Shown in pieces: positions 6,938-8,315 of a stretch of 8,315 nucleotides of DNA. The stretch covers positions 1-8,315 of the forward strand of contig CACXDV010000210.1 of the NCBI GenBank assembly GCA_902766585.1, written 5' to 3'. The first letter of the stretch is position 1. The number at the start of each line of letters is the position of its first letter. The position numbers were made by a program, and so were the translations under genes. Source of the stretch: an uncultured Ruminococcus sp. GTDB lineage: Bacteria; Bacillota; Clostridia; Oscillospirales; Acutalibacteraceae. Below the pieces are notes generated by a model, which did no database searches, was not told where the DNA came from, and saw only the letters and a list, made by a program, of their open reading frames with translations.

Positions 6938-7990
6938 ATGGATAAGAAGATAGAAGAACGCAAGGATATGAGTGATGTTGTAATTAGCACGAGGATACGT
7001 TTTGCAAGGAATCTGAGGGATTATCCGTTTCCGTGCAGAATGAATACTGAGCAGAAATGCCGTGTCGCTCAGATAGTAAAGGAAGCGGTGCTGGGAGGAA
7101 AAAGTCCGATAGCAAAGCGTTTCCGTTATATACAGATGTCCGAGCTGACTCAGGAGGAGGCAGTATCTCTTGTTGAGAGGCATCTTGTAAGTCCGGAGTT
7201 TATTTCGGACAGAGAAGGCAGAGGGCTTTTGCTTCTTGATGATGAATCCGTCAGCATTATGATAAACGAAGAGGATCACATCAGGATACAGGTAATCAAG
7301 CCGAATCTTGACCTTGACGGAGCCTTTGAGGTTGCCGATAAGATAGACACCCTGTTTGACGACCAGTTGAATTTTGCATTTAACGATAAGCTCGGTTATC
7401 TCACTCAGAACCCGACAAATATAGGTACGGGCATGAGAGCCTCGCTTATGCTTCATCTTCCGGCGCTGAGGGAAAACGGCGCTATGGGCAAGATGTCGAA
7501 TTATCTCGGAAAGCTTGGTCTGATACTGAGGGGAGTATACAGTGACACATCTGATCCGAAATGCTCGATTTTCCAGCTTTCCAATCAGGTCACTCTCGGA
7601 ATATCCGAAAGAGAAGCGATAAACAATCTGAATGATATTGCCATGCAGCTAATATCTCAGGAGAGGACGGCAAGGGCGTCACTGGCGAAGAATGTAAGCG
7701 TACTTGACAGCATTTACCGTTCCTTCGGCATTTTGCAGTTTGCAAAGCTTTTGAGTAATGATGAATGTCTTAAGCTTCTTTCGTATCTCAGATTCGGAAT
7801 TGAGATCGGTGTTTTTGAGAACATTGATTATGACACCATAAATCATCTTATGACCGAGGTACAGCCCGCGACACTGATGAAGAACATCGGCAAAAAGCTG
7901 ACCGCTCAGGAAAGAGATCAGATTCGTGCAGAGGTTGTCCGTACCGCCCTCATGCGTAAGCAAGTACCCGTAAACAGAAGACTTAGCTGA
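6938..7990 (+). CDS. mcsB: McsB, protein-arginine kinase (ATP:guanido phosphotransferase family), altered active site
   Basis: McsB phosphorylates arginines on proteins, including CtsR, and marks them for ClpC-ClpP degradation. At 350 residues the length is typical. Family landmarks are STRIRFARNL (17-26, nucleotide site), the NEEDHIRIQ carboxylate motif (110-118) and the glycine-rich NPTNIGTGMRAS (158-169). In the phosphagen-kinase family, including McsB, this last motif normally starts with the active-site Cys (CPTN...GTG); here it is Asn158 (AAC, 7409-7411). The acidic motif I recall as GEGSE in other McsB proteins reads SDTSD (202-206), Glu to Asp at both places. The frame is open and conserved around these sites, so decay looks unlikely. 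It may be a slower kinase, or may act mainly as an adaptor. AAGGAGG (6921-6927) precedes the ATG. It is the last gene of the operon; no clpC follows within the window. Confidence 0.93.
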   Translation: MDKKIEERKDMSDVVISTRIRFARNLRDYPFPCRMNTEQKCRVAQIVKEAVLGGKSPIAKRFRYIQMSELTQEEAVSLVERHLVSPEFISDREGRGLLLLDDESVSIMINEEDHIRIQVIKPNLDLDGAFEVADKIDTLFDDQLNFAFNDKLGYLTQNPTNIGTGMRASLMLHLPALRENGAMGKMSNYLGKLGLILRGVYSDTSDPKCSIFQLSNQVTLGISEREAINNLNDIAMQLISQERTARASLAKNVSVLDSIYRSFGILQFAKLLSNDECLKLLSYLRFGIEIGVFENIDYDTINHLMTEVQPATLMKNIGKKLTAQERDQIRAEVVRTALMRKQVPVNRRLS

Positions 7991-8020
7991 CACAGTCCCT
8001 GTGCTCTGTTGTTTGCGCCT

Positions 8021-8042
8021 GCCTGCCTGCCGGCAGGCAGGC
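8021..8042. repeat. GC-rich 22-nt perfect palindrome built from GCCT units
   Basis: The arms 8021-8031 and 8032-8042 are exact reverse complements centred on CC|GG, with no loop. The left arm extends a GCCT tandem run that begins at 8017. It lies 30 nt after the mcsB stop with no T-tract, so it is not a terminator. It directly precedes the first copy of the intergenic repeat at 8041. Confidence 0.85.
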
Positions 8043-8104
8043 TTTAGTTCAGTAGTACATTTGTTTCTTTTGTGCGAAGATGATTCAGTTTTATTTCAAG
8101 TTCA
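8041..8104 (+). repeat. Intergenic repeat, copy 1
   Basis: The 20 nt at 8041-8060 (GCTTTAGTTCAGTAGTACAT) are identical to 8252-8271. By eye, the match continues without gaps to 8104 versus 8315 at a constant offset of 211 bp, with 48 of 64 positions identical. A short word AGTTCAGTA recurs 53 nt apart within the unit (8046-8054, 8099-8107). No ORF is conserved. Both copies follow GC-rich inverted repeats. Confidence 0.8.
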
Positions 8105-8182
8105 GTAATAGCTTAAGCTGTTTCTTTTGCATTTCTGCTGTTGGCTAAATTATTTTTTATTACGTTTGTGTTCAAATTAAAT
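8105..8182. other. A/T-rich spacer, nothing recognised
   Basis: Between repeat copy 1 and the terminator the sequence is A/T-rich with no ORF, ribosome binding site or RNA fold that I can support. The whole stretch 7991-8315 (325 nt) is without a gene; it contains only the palindrome, the two repeat copies and the terminator listed separately. Confidence 0.6.
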
Positions 8183-8225
8183 CGGCTGTTATAGCACCTT
8201 TATTGATGCTATAACAGCCGTTTTT
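8183..8225 (+). terminator. Intrinsic terminator of the ctsR-mcsA-mcsB operon
   Basis: CGGCTGTTATAGCA (8183-8196) pairs perfectly with TGCTATAACAGCCG (8207-8220) over 14 bp with a 10-nt loop, followed by TTTTT. It lies 192 nt after the mcsB stop, a long trailer for such an operon. The other side reads ATTTAATTT on the minus strand, so weak two-way action is possible. Confidence 0.93.
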
Positions 8226-8240
8226 GCGCGGTGCCCGCGC
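8226..8240. repeat. GC-rich hairpin ahead of repeat copy 2
   Basis: GCGCGG (8226-8231) pairs with CCGCGC (8235-8240) around a 3-nt loop. It follows the terminator T-tract directly and precedes repeat copy 2 by 11 nt. Its sequence is unrelated to the palindrome at 8021-8042, but its position relative to the repeat is comparable, and both are entered by TTTGCGC. Confidence 0.65.
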
Positions 8241-8251
8241 GGTCGGTTCGC

Positions 8252-8315
8252 GCTTTAGTTCAGTAGTACATATGCTTTAGTTGCGCGAAAATACTTCTTC
8301 AATAATTTAAGTTCA
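8252..8315 (+). repeat. Intergenic repeat, copy 2 (cut by window end)
   Basis: This is the second copy of the unit at 8041-8104: the first 20 nt are identical and the rest is diverged but gap-free. It also has an internal duplication of GCTTTAGTT (8252-8260 and 8274-8282). The word AGTTCA at 8310-8315 is where AGTTCAGTA would recur, so the element very probably continues beyond the window. Confidence 0.78.

Noticed and set aside
6839..7456. 205-codon ORF on the minus strand
   Set aside because: It lies opposite mcsA and mcsB, has a Ser/Arg/Leu-rich composition typical of antisense frames, and shows no recognisable domain or ribosome binding site.

Overview
The window looks like chromosome of a low-to-moderate GC Bacillota, most likely a Ruminococcus-like member of the Oscillospirales. 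The basis is strong sigma-A type promoters, AGGAGG ribosome binding sites, a T-box leader on a branched-chain amino acid operon, and a ctsR-mcsA-mcsB heat-shock operon with CtsR heptad operators. The assignment to that group is inference from gene content and style, not from a marker gene. All six genes are on the + strand and fall into three transcription units.

Region 1 (1-3087): a near-consensus promoter (95-123) is followed at once by a 7-nt tandem repeat (126-160), a small terminator-like hairpin, and an A/T-rich leader of about 235 nt. Then comes one large gene (364-3087) for a 907-residue protein. It appears to fuse an N-terminal GT2-like glycosyltransferase domain to a C-terminal TagB/TagF-like CDP-glycerol glycerophosphotransferase domain, and several signature residues are missing from both.

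Region 2 (3167-5757): a textbook promoter drives a complete T-box riboswitch (specifier read as GUA, valine) ahead of ilvB and ilvN, the two subunits of acetolactate synthase. A 14-bp intrinsic terminator closes the unit. Uncharged tRNA should switch the leader from terminator to antiterminator, so shortage of a branched-chain amino acid turns on its own synthesis.

Region 3 (5838-8225): CtsR operators on both sides of a promoter control ctsR, mcsA and mcsB, which are tightly packed. CtsR represses the operon; McsA and McsB form the protein-arginine kinase pair that marks proteins for Clp degradation and relieves repression. The McsB here has Asn (residue 158) where the family's active-site Cys is expected, and no clpC follows. 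The operon ends in a long terminator. Around that terminator lie two copies of a diverged intergenic repeat of at least 64 nt, exactly 211 bp apart, each preceded by a GC-rich inverted repeat; the second copy runs off the window.

No tRNA, rRNA, CRISPR array, transposase or phage gene was seen. I do not see a wholly new multi-gene system. The best leads are the altered McsB active site, the degenerate wall-polymer enzyme, the promoter-proximal heptad repeat and the intergenic repeat family.
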